Assembly: GCA_965243185.1 (NCBI GenBank)
Contig: OZ251531.1
Location: forward strand, 62,001-126,000
DNA length: 64,000 nt
Direction: 5' to 3'
Origin: CBDBCU01 sp965243185
Lineage (GTDB): Bacteria; Chloroflexota; Dehalococcoidia; Lucifugimonadales; UBA3495
Each line of letters opens with the position of its first letter. Position 1 is the stretch's first letter. The position numbers and the translations under genes are program-made. Under the pieces are notes generated by a model that saw nothing but the letters and a program-made list of their open reading frames with translations, had not been told where the DNA came from and did not search any database. This document shows positions 1 to 9,125 of the stretch, one piece after another.

Positions 1-1611
1 GACAAGCCCTTTCTCAAGTTCGAGCGACTCCTCGAAACCTATGTAGCCTTTGCCCCCCGCGGCTTCCGCTCCTTCAGTATGGCCATCCCCCTCTGGGTCA
101 AGGAAAAACTCTTCCAGAAAGACCTGCTCCGCCGCCGCCTCAAAGCCCTCGACCCGGCCGTGGACTGGAACCACAAACTCCTCTTTACCGAACACCATCA
201 ATCCCACGCCGCCAGTGCCTTCTACCCTTCTCCCTTTCCCGACGCCGTAGTCTTGACTATGGACGGCGTCGGCGAATGGGCCACCACTTCCGCCGCTGTC
301 GGCCACGGCAACCGCCTTGAAATGCTCCGGGAAATCCACTTCCCCCACTCCTTGGGCTTGCTCTACTCCGCCTTCACCTACTACACCGGCTTTGCCGTCA
401 ATTCCGGGGAATATAAACTGATGGGGTTGGCCCCCTACGGCCAACCCCAATACGCCCCGGCCATCCTCGACCACCTCATCGACCTGAAATCCGACGGCAC
501 CTTCCGCCTGAACCTCGACTACTTCGACTACTGCACCGGGCTGAAAATGACCGGCCGCCGCTTTGCTGAACTCTTCGGCGGCCCGGCCCGCCAACCCCAC
601 GAACCCCTCGAACAGCGTCACATGGATTTAGCCGCCTCCATCCAAACCGTCCTCGAGGAGGCCGTGCTGCGCCTGACCCGTTCCCTCCGCGCCGAAACCG
701 GCATCCCCTACCTCTGCCTGGCTGGCGGCGTCGCCCTCAACTGTGTCGCCAACGGCAAAGTATTGCGCGACAGACAGTTTGAGAACATCTGGATTCAGCC
801 GGCCGCCGGGGACGCCGGCGGCGCCCTCGGCGCCGCCCTGGCCGCCAGCCACGGCCTCTTTGACCAACCCCGTCCCTCCATCACTGCGGAAACCGGCCGG
901 GACGCGATGCACGGCGCTTACCTCGGCCCAGAGTTCAGTCACGACGAAATCTGCCAAACCCTCGACGCCGCCGGCGCCAACTACGCCGTCCTTTCCGACC
1001 GGGAACTCATTGACGCCACCACCACCGCCCTGGCTGACGGCAAAGCCATCGGCTGGTTTCAAGGCCGTATGGAATTCGGACCGCGCGCCTTGGGCAACCG
1101 TTCCATCCTGGCCGACGCCCGTTCCCCCACCATCCAGCAAACCCTAAATTTGCAGGTAAAAGAGCGCGAATCCTTCCGCCCCTTTGCCCCCAGTGTCCTG
1201 CGCTCCGCCGTAGCCGACTGGTTCGACCTCAACGCCGACAGCCCCTATATGCTACTCGTCGCCGGCGTCAAATCCGAACACCGCAAATCTGTGGAAAACG
1301 CCCTTTCCGGCGTCGACCGCGTCCGGGAAGTCCGCTCCGCCATCCCGGCAGTAACCCATATCGACTACTCCGCCCGGGTCCAGACCGTCCACCCCGAAAC
1401 CAACCCCCGCTACCACGCCCTGCTCACTGCTTTTGCCACCCGCACCGGCTACCCCGTCATCGTCAACACCAGCTTTAATGTCAACGAGGAGCCTATCGTC
1501 TGCACCCCTCACGATGCCCTCCGCTGCTTCACCGCCGCCGGCCTCGACTGCCTGGCTATCGGCAACTGCTTCCTCAACAAAGCGGAACAAACCGCTTCCC
1601 CAAAATCATAA
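1..1611 (+). CDS. NodU/CmcH-type carbamoyltransferase, 5' end outside window
   Basis: The reading frame is open from base 1, so the N-terminus lies upstream; about 536 residues are visible. Family members transfer a carbamoyl group from carbamoyl phosphate, through a carbamoyl-adenylate, to a hydroxyl group on a sugar or secondary metabolite. An N-terminal Kae1/HSP70-like domain is marked by the histidine cluster HHQSHAASAF, DGVGEW and LAGGVALNCVANGK. The C-terminal Carbam_trans_C domain is marked by GRMEFGPRALGNRSILAD and KERESFRPFAPSV. The SGNH hydrolase follows 20 nt downstream on the same strand, which suggests a role in decorating a surface glycan or metabolite; that link is inference. 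The family assignment is secure, the substrate unknown. Confidence 0.93.
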   Translation, partial: DKPFLKFERLLETYVAFAPRGFRSFSMAIPLWVKEKLFQKDLLRRRLKALDPAVDWNHKLLFTEHHQSHAASAFYPSPFPDAVVLTMDGVGEWATTSAAVGHGNRLEMLREIHFPHSLGLLYSAFTYYTGFAVNSGEYKLMGLAPYGQPQYAPAILDHLIDLKSDGTFRLNLDYFDYCTGLKMTGRRFAELFGGPARQPHEPLEQRHMDLAASIQTVLEEAVLRLTRSLRAETGIPYLCLAGGVALNCVANGKVLRDRQFENIWIQPAAGDAGGALGAALAASHGLFDQPRPSITAETGRDAMHGAYLGPEFSHDEICQTLDAAGANYAVLSDRELIDATTTALADGKAIGWFQGRMEFGPRALGNRSILADARSPTIQQTLNLQVKERESFRPFAPSVLRSAVADWFDLNADSPYMLLVAGVKSEHRKSVENALSGVDRVREVRSAIPAVTHIDYSARVQTVHPETNPRYHALLTAFATRTGYPVIVNTSFNVNEEPIVCTPHDALRCFTAAGLDCLAIGNCFLNKAEQTASPKS

Positions 1612-1631
1612 GACCCGGAAACTGACCCGCT

Positions 1632-2705
1632 ATGCCGTCTAACAGTAACCCCCCGCTGTACGCAACCCCGGCTACCCCTTCCCGAACCCGACAGGCATTG
1701 CGCCTCATTGGCTACAACGCCCTGACCATAGCCGTTCTGCTCATCATCATTGAGCTTGGCTTGCGCCTTCTCGGCTTTCAATTCGCTCTGGAACCGCCCC
1801 GTATTGAATTCGCCGGGCCCAACCCCTTTGTGCCGGAGAACCAACTCATTGCCGACCCCGAATTGCTTTGGGTTCCACCCGAATACCCAGCCCGCATCGC
1901 CGCCGCTCAAGCCCAACAACCTTCAATAGTTTTTATGGGCGACTCCTGTACCTTTTACGGCAAGTACGATGAAAAACTGCAATCAATAATCTCAGCGCGC
2001 CACCCCGGCAGTAATTTCACCTATATGAACCTCAGCGTACCCGGGTGGAGTTCCTACTCCGGATTGCGGCAACTACAACGGGATGTCCTGCCCATCCAGC
2101 CGCGGGCCATTACCGTCTACTACGGCTGGAACGACCATTGGAACTACTTTAACCTCCAGGACAAAGACGCCGCCCGTTTTCTTAACCCGGAAAGCCCTTC
2201 CCGGCTGACCGCGTCCCTTTCCCGTTTTCGGACCACCCAACTCGTCAATAAAGCCTTCCTTGCCATTAAGGAACGCTCCGATGGCCCCAGCAAGGAACGG
2301 GTTTCCCTGGCCGACTTCCGCGCCAACCTCAGCCAGATGGTTCGCATCGCCCGCGACAACGACATCATCCCCATACTGCTCACCGCCCCCACTTCCCACC
2401 AACTCGGGCAGGAACCGCCCTACTTGACGACCAAGCACTTTCTGACCAATCTCGAGGATTTAGTGCCGCTGCATCAGCAGTATGTCCAAGCCGTCCGCGC
2501 AGTAGCCGCCGCCGAAAACGCCCCGCTGATTGACCTTTACCAGGAATTCAACCAACTGCCCCGGCAAGACCTCGAGCGGCTTTTCCAAGGTGACGGCATT
2601 CACTTGCGGCCCGCCGGATCCCAATTTATAGCGGAATCAATTGACCGGCAACTTACCCAAGCCGGCCTCTACCCGCAAATAATCGGAGTTGGGGAAAAGA
2701 AGTGA
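1632..2705 (+). CDS. Membrane-anchored SGNH/GDSL-family hydrolase
   Basis: 357 residues. Residues about 22-46 form one hydrophobic segment, so the enzyme is probably anchored with its catalytic domain outside the cytoplasm. Block I is FMGDSCTFYG (catalytic Ser in GDS), an oxyanion Asn is likely in YYGWNDHW, and the C-terminal DGIHLRPAGS supplies the Asp-His pair. The family contains esterases and O-acetyl transfer or removal enzymes that act on carbohydrates. It lies 20 nt after the carbamoyltransferase, so the two are probably cotranscribed. The exact substrate cannot be read from sequence. Confidence 0.85.
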   Translation: MPSNSNPPLYATPATPSRTRQALRLIGYNALTIAVLLIIIELGLRLLGFQFALEPPRIEFAGPNPFVPENQLIADPELLWVPPEYPARIAAAQAQQPSIVFMGDSCTFYGKYDEKLQSIISARHPGSNFTYMNLSVPGWSSYSGLRQLQRDVLPIQPRAITVYYGWNDHWNYFNLQDKDAARFLNPESPSRLTASLSRFRTTQLVNKAFLAIKERSDGPSKERVSLADFRANLSQMVRIARDNDIIPILLTAPTSHQLGQEPPYLTTKHFLTNLEDLVPLHQQYVQAVRAVAAAENAPLIDLYQEFNQLPRQDLERLFQGDGIHLRPAGSQFIAESIDRQLTQAGLYPQIIGVGEKK

Positions 2706-2720
2706 AAAGGAGGAAATCTC

Positions 2721-2797
2721 TGGTGGGCCTGGATGGACTCGAACCAACGACCTCGGTCTTATCAGGACCGCGCTCTAACCGCCTGAGCTACAGGCCC
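2721..2797 (-). tRNA. tRNA-Ile (GAT anticodon)
   Basis: On the minus strand a 77-nt cloverleaf can be drawn. The acceptor stem GGGCCTG pairs with CAGGCCC, the discriminator is A, and CCA is encoded. The D-arm contains TAGCTCAG, the anticodon loop CTGATAA places GAT, and the T-arm contains GGTTCGAGTCC. Confidence 0.95.
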
Positions 2798-2870
2798 CCA
2801 CCCGGAGCGTCAAAAGCTGACTACCCCATTATAACAAGCCACCACTGATGTGGCAAGGGGTTTTCCGCCC

Positions 2871-2941
2871 GGTTCCGTTCTGGTTGATTTTCAGTTTTAC
2901 GATATTAGTGAAAACCTACGATCATCCACAAGAACGGAACT
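2871..2941. repeat. Nested palindromic repeat, copy A
   Basis: The outer arms GTTCCGTTCT (2872-2881) and AGAACGGAAC (2931-2940) are perfect inverted repeats. Between them lies a core with TGATTTTCA and TTTTACGATATTAG. The same ends and core recur near 23530, 36551 and 53892, and a related form at 31277. It lies between the tRNA and the hicAB pair and does not code for anything visible. Confidence 0.75.
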
Positions 2942-2942
2942 C

Positions 2943-3377
2943 TCATGCTGCTTGTTGAGTTGCCGCCGGGCAACCTATGACCGCCAGGGCCCGGTTCACT
3001 TCGGCCAGCCGGGTGTTGTAGTCCAGCAGCAGGAGTTTGGCGGCGGCCTTTTTAGTGATGCCCAACCGCCGGGCCAAGTCGGTGGTGGTGATGTTCTGTT
3101 CCCGCATTGCGGTATAGAGGTCGAGTTGGGCGGCGATAAGGGGCTGGACGCCAACCAGTTCCTGCCCCTCGACCCAGGGGCTGGGAGTGGGCAGTTCCTC
3201 GTTGCCGTCAATGTAGATGCTCAAAGCCACTACCAGAGCATCCTCAGCCATAATGATGGACTCCTTGAAAGTTTTGGCTCCGGTCGCGCCCCGGGGCAGG
3301 TCGGGAAAAGTAACCACGAAGCCGCCGTCATTTTCATACTCGTCCAGAGTAAAGTCGCAGGGAAAGATATATTTCAC
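2943..3377 (-). CDS. hicB: HicB-family antitoxin with C-terminal helix-turn-helix
   Basis: 144 residues, GTG start. The N-terminal HicB fold (FTLDEYENDGGFVVTFPDLP) resembles a degenerate RNase H fold and is predicted to block the toxin HicA. Residues about 88-125 (ITTTDLARRLGITKKAAAKL) form a DNA-binding helix-turn-helix, so the protein probably autorepresses the operon. It starts one base after the hicA stop, which indicates tight translational coupling. The hicA-hicB order is the usual one for this type II toxin-antitoxin family. Confidence 0.88.
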   Translation of the reverse strand: MKYIFPCDFTLDEYENDGGFVVTFPDLPRGATGAKTFKESIIMAEDALVVALSIYIDGNEELPTPSPWVEGQELVGVQPLIAAQLDLYTAMREQNITTTDLARRLGITKKAAAKLLLLDYNTRLAEVNRALAVIGCPAATQQAA

Positions 3378-3378
3378 T

Positions 3379-3585
3379 TTAGAACTCCCTGGGGTCGATT
3401 TCCAAGTCTTTCAGAATCTTGAAATGCGTCCCGGTGCGGATTTCGCCTTGCGGTACGAATGTGGTATGGCTGCCAATGGACAGCTTGCCGTGGCTGCCCT
3501 TGCCCGGCTGAGGGTCAAAGTAATACCCAAGGTGATGACGGCGGGCGTAGTGGCGGGCCCGGCGCAGGAACTCGTTGCGGTTCAT
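3379..3585 (-). CDS. hicA: HicA-family mRNA interferase toxin
   Basis: 68 residues, a dsRBD-like fold. The active-site histidine lies in GKGSHGKLSIG (families usually show GSHxxF/Y), followed by TTFVPQGEIRTGTHFKILKDL, read here as two pieces, TTFVPQGEIR and GTHFKILKDL. HicA toxins cleave mRNA independently of the ribosome. It is the first gene of the hicAB pair. A GC-rich hairpin (3644-3675) lies between it and the upstream molybdoenzyme gene. Confidence 0.88.
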   Translation of the reverse strand: MNRNEFLRRARHYARRHHLGYYFDPQPGKGSHGKLSIGSHTTFVPQGEIRTGTHFKILKDLEIDPREF

Positions 3586-3643
3586 TGGGCTATTCTAGCC
3601 GGCGATGGACAAGGTGTCAAAGGCGTTGGCACTGGCCGGTTTT

Positions 3644-3675
3644 GTCCCCCGGGTTGCCGTGACAACCCGGGGGAC
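3644..3675. terminator. GC-rich perfect hairpin, possible terminator
   Basis: 13-bp perfect arms (GTCCCCCGGGTTG / CAACCCGGGGGAC) around a 6-nt loop, 8 nt downstream of the stop of the minus-strand molybdoenzyme gene. There is no clear U tract on either strand, so it may act as an mRNA 3' end stabiliser or as a Rho-associated stop rather than a classical intrinsic terminator. Confidence 0.45.
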
Positions 3676-3682
3676 TGATGCT

Positions 3683-5335
3683 TTAGATACTGGCTTCGCG
3701 GCGGTGGATGCCGGTGGCGCCGCTGGGGCGGTTGCTGCGCTGTTCCTCGATTTGGGGAGTGCCATCCAGTTCGGCGCAGCGTACCTCGAAGGTGTGGTCG
3801 CCGGCGGCAAAGGGCCAGTCGTAACGCCAGATAACCCAAGTGGTTTCGGACAGGGGCGTACGGAGTTGGGCGTCCTGCCAAGGGCCGCCATCGACCCGCA
3901 CCTGCACTTTAGAAATGCCGCGGGCGCCGGCAAAGGCGATGCCACCCACCGGCACCAGTCGCTGCCCGTCCTGGTCGCTGACATTCCGCACGGCTACGGT
4001 GTCAATGACCGAGGTGGCTTTGACTTGGGCCACTTCGTCCCAGCCGCGTTCGACCCAATAGCCTTCCCGGTACTGGTCGGTTACTTCGATGGAGACAATC
4101 CACTTGGGCTGTTTCATCCCGTAGCGGTCGGGGAGCCAAATCCGCAGGGGAAAGCCATGGTCGAAGGGCAGGGGTTCGCCGTCCCAAGCGTAGCAGAGCA
4201 TAATCCGCTCGTCGGAGTTAATCAGGTCGAGGGCGACGGTTTCATAGAACCCGTCGGCGGATTTGATGACCAGATAGCGGGCGTTGTCCAGAGGCTGCCA
4301 GTCAGCCAACAAGGTTTGCAGGCTGACGCCCGTCCACCAAGTAGTGCTAATCAGGGTGGTGCCAATGCGCCCGGAGATGCAGGAGAGGGTTACATACTGG
4401 TCCCGGGAGGGGTAGCCGCGGATCTGCTCGATGGTCATTTCCATCGGATTGGCGACCAAGCCGGTGATGGGCATAGTCCAGTTGGAGATGTCAATAAAGG
4501 TGGGTTCGGTGCGGAGGAAAACTTGGTAGTGGTCTTCGACCGGGGTATATTCCGGGCGGGTGCCGGGGACCGGCGTTACCGGGTCGCCGTCATTGGGCAA
4601 GGGGCGGCGCGGCATTGGCGGCATTGTAGTGTCCACCGCTTGGTCGAAGCGGCTGCGTTCGTTCTGGTTCAGCACCATCCCCAAGCCGGCGCCGGCTACG
4701 GTGATGGTGGCAGTGGTCGCGCCGAGGCGGACGAGGAACTGGCGGCGGTTGAGAACATTGGCGGCGCGGATTTCACCGTTGACAGTAATCACGGACGGGC
4801 CGGAGGTGCGGCGGTACAGGTAGCCGGCAGCCACTCCCCAAGCCAGGAACATGGCCAGCAGCACGATAGCCGTTACCAGCGGATTCATCGTGGATTGGCC
4901 CATCGGCAGGCTGACGATAATCATTGGCAGGCCAAAGATGACGCCGATAAGCAGGCCGGGGAGGGGTTGGGATAGCGGGCCGTCGCCGAAAGAGGGTGCC
5001 GAGTTGTCGCCGTCCCGGAGTTTGCGGGTCAAGAAAAAGAGGGCGCAAACCGCGATGCCAATGCCAAAGAACATCAGGATAGCGCCCATCTGTTCGCCGG
5101 TTTTGGCGGCGGCGGCTACGCTGAACCCGGCCAGTCGCAAGCCGTCAATCATCAGGTCAATGCCGAAAGTTACCAGCGGCCCGGGCAGTTCCCGGGCAAT
5201 CCAGTCAAAGAGGGCAAAGGGGGTAAAGGGCAAGTCCAGCAGCTTGTCCGCCAGATACATCAGCCCAATCAGGGGGGCGGTCAGCAGCGCGCCGGCCAAG
5301 GCCCCGAACCCCAGGCTGGGCAGCAATTTTTTCAT
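3683..5335 (-). CDS. Membrane-anchored sulfite-oxidase-type molybdopterin oxidoreductase
   Basis: About 550 residues. The first ~190 residues contain several hydrophobic segments. A further anchor or Tat-like segment begins with NRRQFLVRLGATTATITVAG. After this comes the oxidoreductase molybdopterin-binding domain. The Mo-ligand cysteine is probably in VTLSCISGRIG, followed by WWTGVSLQTLL and GFPLRIWLPDRYGMKQPKWI. A C-terminal Ig-like dimerisation domain (about 440-540) contains VRVDGGPW. The protein resembles YedY/sulfite oxidase enzymes, but the membrane-spanning N-terminus is unlike simple MsrP. The start is placed at ATG 5335 because AGGAGA lies 6 nt upstream and overlaps the earlier ATG at 5353. 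The MoCo insertion gene moeA is elsewhere in the window. Confidence 0.85.
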   Translation of the reverse strand: MKKLLPSLGFGALAGALLTAPLIGLMYLADKLLDLPFTPFALFDWIARELPGPLVTFGIDLMIDGLRLAGFSVAAAAKTGEQMGAILMFFGIGIAVCALFFLTRKLRDGDNSAPSFGDGPLSQPLPGLLIGVIFGLPMIIVSLPMGQSTMNPLVTAIVLLAMFLAWGVAAGYLYRRTSGPSVITVNGEIRAANVLNRRQFLVRLGATTATITVAGAGLGMVLNQNERSRFDQAVDTTMPPMPRRPLPNDGDPVTPVPGTRPEYTPVEDHYQVFLRTEPTFIDISNWTMPITGLVANPMEMTIEQIRGYPSRDQYVTLSCISGRIGTTLISTTWWTGVSLQTLLADWQPLDNARYLVIKSADGFYETVALDLINSDERIMLCYAWDGEPLPFDHGFPLRIWLPDRYGMKQPKWIVSIEVTDQYREGYWVERGWDEVAQVKATSVIDTVAVRNVSDQDGQRLVPVGGIAFAGARGISKVQVRVDGGPWQDAQLRTPLSETTWVIWRYDWPFAAGDHTFEVRCAELDGTPQIEEQRSNRPSGATGIHRREASI

Positions 5336-5489
5336 CGCCAATCTCCTAAACATCCGGGAGTGGAATGGAACGGCAAGTTTGCCCGGTTACTACGCCGGGA
5401 TGATGATACAGGATTTATGCGGGTGGGTAAATGCCGGGGGAAACAATTTTAAGAGTAACAAAATAAGCGAATCTGCTCGCTATATGGGC

Positions 5490-5518
5490 TTGACTGAATT
5501 GCTAAGTTAAATTATAAT
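5490..5518 (+). promoter_or_regulatory. Sigma-70-type promoter for the NucS-like gene
   Basis: TTGACT (5490-5495), a 17-bp spacer and TATAAT (5513-5518), 43 bp before the ATG at 5562. This is one of the cleanest -35/-10 matches in the window. Confidence 0.7.
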
Positions 5519-5561
5519 CCGAAACCGAAAGAGGGCAACCCGCCCCAATGGGAGATTGAAA

Positions 5562-6647
5562 ATGTCGGTGGAAGTAGCAATCTGGCGTATCGACGACGTG
5601 AACGTTGAGCCTATTCCGTTCGGTGGAATAGACTACGAAGCGCGGCTCCAGCAAATCATAGCCGCCGACATCTCCATAGTCGATCCCGACCTGATGGTGA
5701 TTGGTCGGGAAGTCGCCACTGCCTACGGCGGGCGCATTGACATCCTGGCGATGGACGCCTCGGGAAACTTGGTAGTGGTTGAACTGAAGCGGGATAAAAC
5801 CCCGCGGGAGGTTGTTGCTCAAGCCCTGGACTACGGCTGTTGGGTTAAGGGTGTTACTACCGACGAAATACGCCGTACGTTCATCGAGCACCAACGACGC
5901 TCTCCCCGTGCAGACAATCCGATGGGGATTGAGGAGGCTCTCAAAGAAAAGTTCAACGATGTCCCCGATGAATTCAATTCGGCGCACCGGTTGGTCATCG
6001 TTGCTGCGGAACTTGACCCGGCTACCGAGCGCATAGTCACCTACCTACAGGAGGAGTACAGGGTTGATATAAATGTGGTGTCCTTTCGCGTATTTCGAGA
6101 CGGAGAACGCCAGTATCTGACCCGTGCTTGGCTGAAAGAACCGACCTTGATCCAGTCCGAGGCATCTCATCGCGCCGGCTCTAAAGGGGAATGGAACGGC
6201 GAGTTTTACTTCACTTTTGGAGAAGGAATACATAGGAGCTGGAACGACACGAAGCGATATGGGTTCGTGAGCGCCGGGGGCGGCAACCGATTCGTAAGTC
6301 CCCTTAAAATGCTCCAACTTGGCGCTCGGATATGGGTGAACGTACCCGGTAGGGGGTACGTAGGCGTTGGCGAGGTTACTGCTGAGGCTGTCCGGTATGA
6401 CCAGTTCAGCGTTCATAAGGACGGCAACTTAATTCCGATAACCGAAGTTGAGCTTGAAACTCCGGAAGCGTTTGACGAGGAGTATGGGCAGCACTTCGTA
6501 GGAGTTAAATGGGATAAGGCGGTTGACCTCGACGCGGCAGTCAGAGAGCAAGGTCTCTTTGGCAACCAGAACACGGTTGCCCAGCCGCGTTCTCCCAAAT
6601 GGGATTTCACCGTCGAGAGACTTAAATCTCTTTGGGAAATACCGTAA
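5562..6647 (+). CDS. NucS/DUF91-like PD-(D/E)XK nuclease-domain protein
   Basis: 361 residues. The N-terminal half carries a PD-(D/E)XK signature: GGRIDILAMD, then VVVELKRDKTPREVVAQALDY. This matches the C-terminal nuclease domain of NucS and stand-alone DUF91 proteins. The C-terminal half (about 215-300; FGEGIHRSWNDTKRYGFVSA, WVNVPGRGYVGVGEV) is a conserved accessory domain found with such nucleases. Its role is not known to me. ATG 5562 is preferred over the TTG at 5556 because GGGAG lies 7 nt before it. It has its own promoter and is transcribed against its neighbours, so it may be an acquired defence or repair gene; this is inference. Confidence 0.75.
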   Translation: MSVEVAIWRIDDVNVEPIPFGGIDYEARLQQIIAADISIVDPDLMVIGREVATAYGGRIDILAMDASGNLVVVELKRDKTPREVVAQALDYGCWVKGVTTDEIRRTFIEHQRRSPRADNPMGIEEALKEKFNDVPDEFNSAHRLVIVAAELDPATERIVTYLQEEYRVDINVVSFRVFRDGERQYLTRAWLKEPTLIQSEASHRAGSKGEWNGEFYFTFGEGIHRSWNDTKRYGFVSAGGGNRFVSPLKMLQLGARIWVNVPGRGYVGVGEVTAEAVRYDQFSVHKDGNLIPITEVELETPEAFDEEYGQHFVGVKWDKAVDLDAAVREQGLFGNQNTVAQPRSPKWDFTVERLKSLWEIP

Positions 6648-6654
6648 GTTTCAC

Positions 6655-6682
6655 AGCGGGCCGGGGTTTAACCCGGCCCGCT
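6655..6682. terminator. Shared hairpin between convergent genes
   Basis: Perfect 11-bp arms AGCGGGCCGGG / CCCGGCCCGCT around GTTTAA, exactly between the convergent NucS-like gene and the carbonic anhydrase gene. The U tract is weak on both strands. Confidence 0.55.
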
Positions 6683-6708
6683 AACTTCCATCGGTTAATA
6701 GTTCATTT

Positions 6709-7404
6709 TCACCCCCGCGCGCCGGTGTAAATTATTTCCCGGCCGTTGCGGGGCTGGATGGGGCGGTGGTTAAAGCCGTGGTGGAGGGCGGCGATGCGGT
6801 TGGCTTGTTCTTGGGACAGGGCGCGGATTTCCCGCAGCACAATCCAATCCACCGGTTCGGAGCAGGGCGGGGTGGTCAGGGAGCCGGTGTAGCGGTAGTA
6901 GCCCAAATCGGTCGGCACCAGGGCGGCGGCGTTGAGGTCAAAGCCGGTTTCCCGGATTTGCTCCGGTTCGGGGTAGGCGTCGAGCAATGCCTGCACTACC
7001 GGGTCGGGGTCGCCGAGGCGGAAAAGCTGACCGACTACGGCATAGTCGCCGGCGGAGTTGCGGTGTACCAAGTGCAGCTCGGCGGCGAAAAGCTTCCGGT
7101 CAACCCGATGTTCCGCTTGGATATGAAGGTGCATCGCTTTCAGTTCGTAGGCATTGCCGCTGATGGCGATGGCGTTGCCGGGCGGGTATTCCACATCGGC
7201 GATGCGGCCGTTGTGCCGGATGGCTTGGGCGTTGCCGCTGTAGGCAAAGGAAAGGGGCGGCGCCGCCGGGTCGGTAGTATAGCCGGTCAAGGCAATGGGG
7301 GACTGGTTAAGGCCGGCGGCGCACAAAGCATAGTCCGGGGAAAGGTCAGCCCAATGGTTGGGCGCGCCGGGGCCGCTGTAGCTCCAGGGTACGCCGCTAT
7401 CCAT
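6709..7404 (-). CDS. Alpha-class carbonic anhydrase
   Basis: 231 residues. Reversible CO2 hydration to bicarbonate. The three zinc-ligand histidines are visible in KAMHLHIQAEH (H-x-H) and AAELHLVHRN. The Thr199-region signature GSLTTPPCSEPVDW and the N-terminal WSYSGPGAPNHWADL are also present. The start is set at ATG 7404 because GGAGG lies 7 nt upstream, while the TTG two codons earlier would be only 1 nt from it. With this start no signal peptide is visible, although bacterial alpha-CAs are normally exported. Confidence 0.9.
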   Translation of the reverse strand: MDSGVPWSYSGPGAPNHWADLSPDYALCAAGLNQSPIALTGYTTDPAAPPLSFAYSGNAQAIRHNGRIADVEYPPGNAIAISGNAYELKAMHLHIQAEHRVDRKLFAAELHLVHRNSAGDYAVVGQLFRLGDPDPVVQALLDAYPEPEQIRETGFDLNAAALVPTDLGYYRYTGSLTTPPCSEPVDWIVLREIRALSQEQANRIAALHHGFNHRPIQPRNGREIIYTGARG

Positions 7405-7457
7405 CGCCAAGCCTCCGGGGTCAGACTAATGCGGGGGCCGCCGGCCGGGCGTACCGG

Positions 7458-8351
7458 CTACTCCGGGATCCGCAGCTGTACGCCGGCTTTTTCCTCCTGG
7501 AGCTTGGAGACGGCGTCGGAGTCCTCGCCGCCCCAGCCGCGGCCCATCGCTTCGACGTGTTTCTGGTCGATAAGATTCGCCAAGTCCAGGGGGATGCCAT
7601 ATTCCCGGCCCAAGTCGGTGCCGAGGCGCACATCTTTGGCGGCCAGGGCGGTGGCAAAGCCGGGCTCGAAGTTGCCCCGGAACAGGTAGCGGGGGAATTT
7701 TTCGACGATGCGCTTGTTGCCGCCGGAACTGTTGGCGATAACATCAGCCAGCACGGCCAGGTCAACGCCGGCTTTGACGCCGAGGGTGAGGGCTTCGGTT
7801 ACGAGGACGCCGATGCCCATACTGAGCATATTGTTGCAGATTTTGCAGACCATGCCGTTGCCGATGGGACCGCAATAGACGACATGGCTGCCGATGGCGT
7901 CTAGGGTGGGCTTCATCCGGTTAAAGATGGCTTCGTCGCCGCCGACCATTACGGCGAGGGTAGCGGCAGCCGCGCCATAGACGCCGCCGCTGACCGGGGC
8001 GTCGAGGACATTAACGCCCCGGGCGGCGCAAACTTCGTGGATGCGCCTTATCATAGTGGGGGAGTTGGTGGACAAGTCCATATAGACGGCGCCGGCGCTG
8101 GCGCCTGCGAGGATGCCATTTTCGCCCAAAACTACGGCTTCGACATCCCGAGGGACGGGCAGAGAGGTGAGGGTTACAGCGTTGCCGGGGACGCATTGGG
8201 CGGGGGTGTCGGCCCATTCAGCGCCCATTTCCAGTAGGTTGGTGGCGGCTTCCCGCCGCAGGTCGTGGACGGTAAGCTGATGCCCGGCTTTGATGAGGTT
8301 GGCGGCCATAGGGTTGCCCATATTGCCCAAGCCGATAAATCCGACTTTCAT
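7458..8351 (-). CDS. 3-hydroxyisobutyrate dehydrogenase-family NAD(P) oxidoreductase
   Basis: 297 residues. The N-terminal Rossmann fold begins GFIGLGNMGNPMAANLIKAG. The substrate loop is DAPVSGGVYGA. The catalytic lysine is expected in GNGMVCKICNNML. The all-helical C-terminal domain (NAD_binding_11) begins around residue 165. Enzymes of this family oxidise beta-hydroxyacids such as 3-hydroxyisobutyrate, tartronate semialdehyde (reverse direction) or L-threonate; the substrate here is unknown. AAGGAG lies upstream of the ATG. A second, more divergent family member lies at 61743-62636. Confidence 0.88.
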   Translation of the reverse strand: MKVGFIGLGNMGNPMAANLIKAGHQLTVHDLRREAATNLLEMGAEWADTPAQCVPGNAVTLTSLPVPRDVEAVVLGENGILAGASAGAVYMDLSTNSPTMIRRIHEVCAARGVNVLDAPVSGGVYGAAAATLAVMVGGDEAIFNRMKPTLDAIGSHVVYCGPIGNGMVCKICNNMLSMGIGVLVTEALTLGVKAGVDLAVLADVIANSSGGNKRIVEKFPRYLFRGNFEPGFATALAAKDVRLGTDLGREYGIPLDLANLIDQKHVEAMGRGWGGEDSDAVSKLQEEKAGVQLRIPE

Positions 8352-8477
8352 TGCTGGTGCGCTCCTTTATGGTCGGGGGAATGGGGTTTGCGGGGGATTA
8401 TATCATTGATTGGGGGGGATGGGGGCGGCGGTGGGTGATAGGAATGGAGAATTAGGAATTGGGGGGATGCCGGTTTT

Positions 8478-8505
8478 GGCGGAAACCGCGGCCGCGGTTT
8501 CCGCC
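8478..8505. repeat. 28-bp perfect palindrome
   Basis: Fourteen-base arms beginning GGCGGAAACCGCGG with no loop. As duplex DNA it is fully self-complementary. It contains a NotI-type 8-mer GCGGCCGC at its centre. No adjacent gene explains it. Confidence 0.7.
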
Positions 8506-9125
8506 TTGTCGGGAGAAGGGTTGGCAGGTCTGACCATGTGGGTTGCCTACGTCAATGGGAACTGCGGCGTACATCCAGCGAGACGTTTCCCGACCAGGCT
8601 GCCGATTACGGTTGCGCTACCTTATAGTGGCTACTGGCGCCGGTTGGTATGGTTGCCATGCCGGCGGGTTGGCCCGGTGTTGCGACCGCGGTTGACCGTT
8701 CTCCAGTCAACCTGTTTGCTCCGACTCCTGTAGGATTGGGGCGCGGTTGGTACGGCTATTGGGATTTGCCGCTGGCCGCTGCTCCGGTTGGGGATTTACG
8801 GGGCCTTAGGCCGTTCCCCGGGGGTAGGAGTGTTGAGGCGTCCGCTTTGCCGGTTAGGGCTGGCGGGGCCCACAGCGCGCTGTGTGGAGCGGTATTAAGT
8901 TTTACGGTAAGCTTAGCGTAAAGAACCCGGCGTCCCGGGGTCAGGTTAACCGTGACGGGTTTTATTATGGGGGATGGTTTGGGGGTTTGTCAAGGGGGTT
9001 TGGAAGAGAATTTCGGATGAATTTTGAGGGAGTTGGATTCCCGGTTTTGGGGGAAGGACGGGGGGGGCGCATCAGGGGGATGACGCTCCAAGGGCGGGAA
9101 GGACGGTTTGCTGGATGGGGAGACG

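Noticed and set aside
3605..4975. 456-residue plus-strand frame opposite the molybdoenzyme
   Set aside because: Antisense shadow of a well-supported gene with Moco-domain motifs; its translation is low-complexity Gly/Asp/Val.
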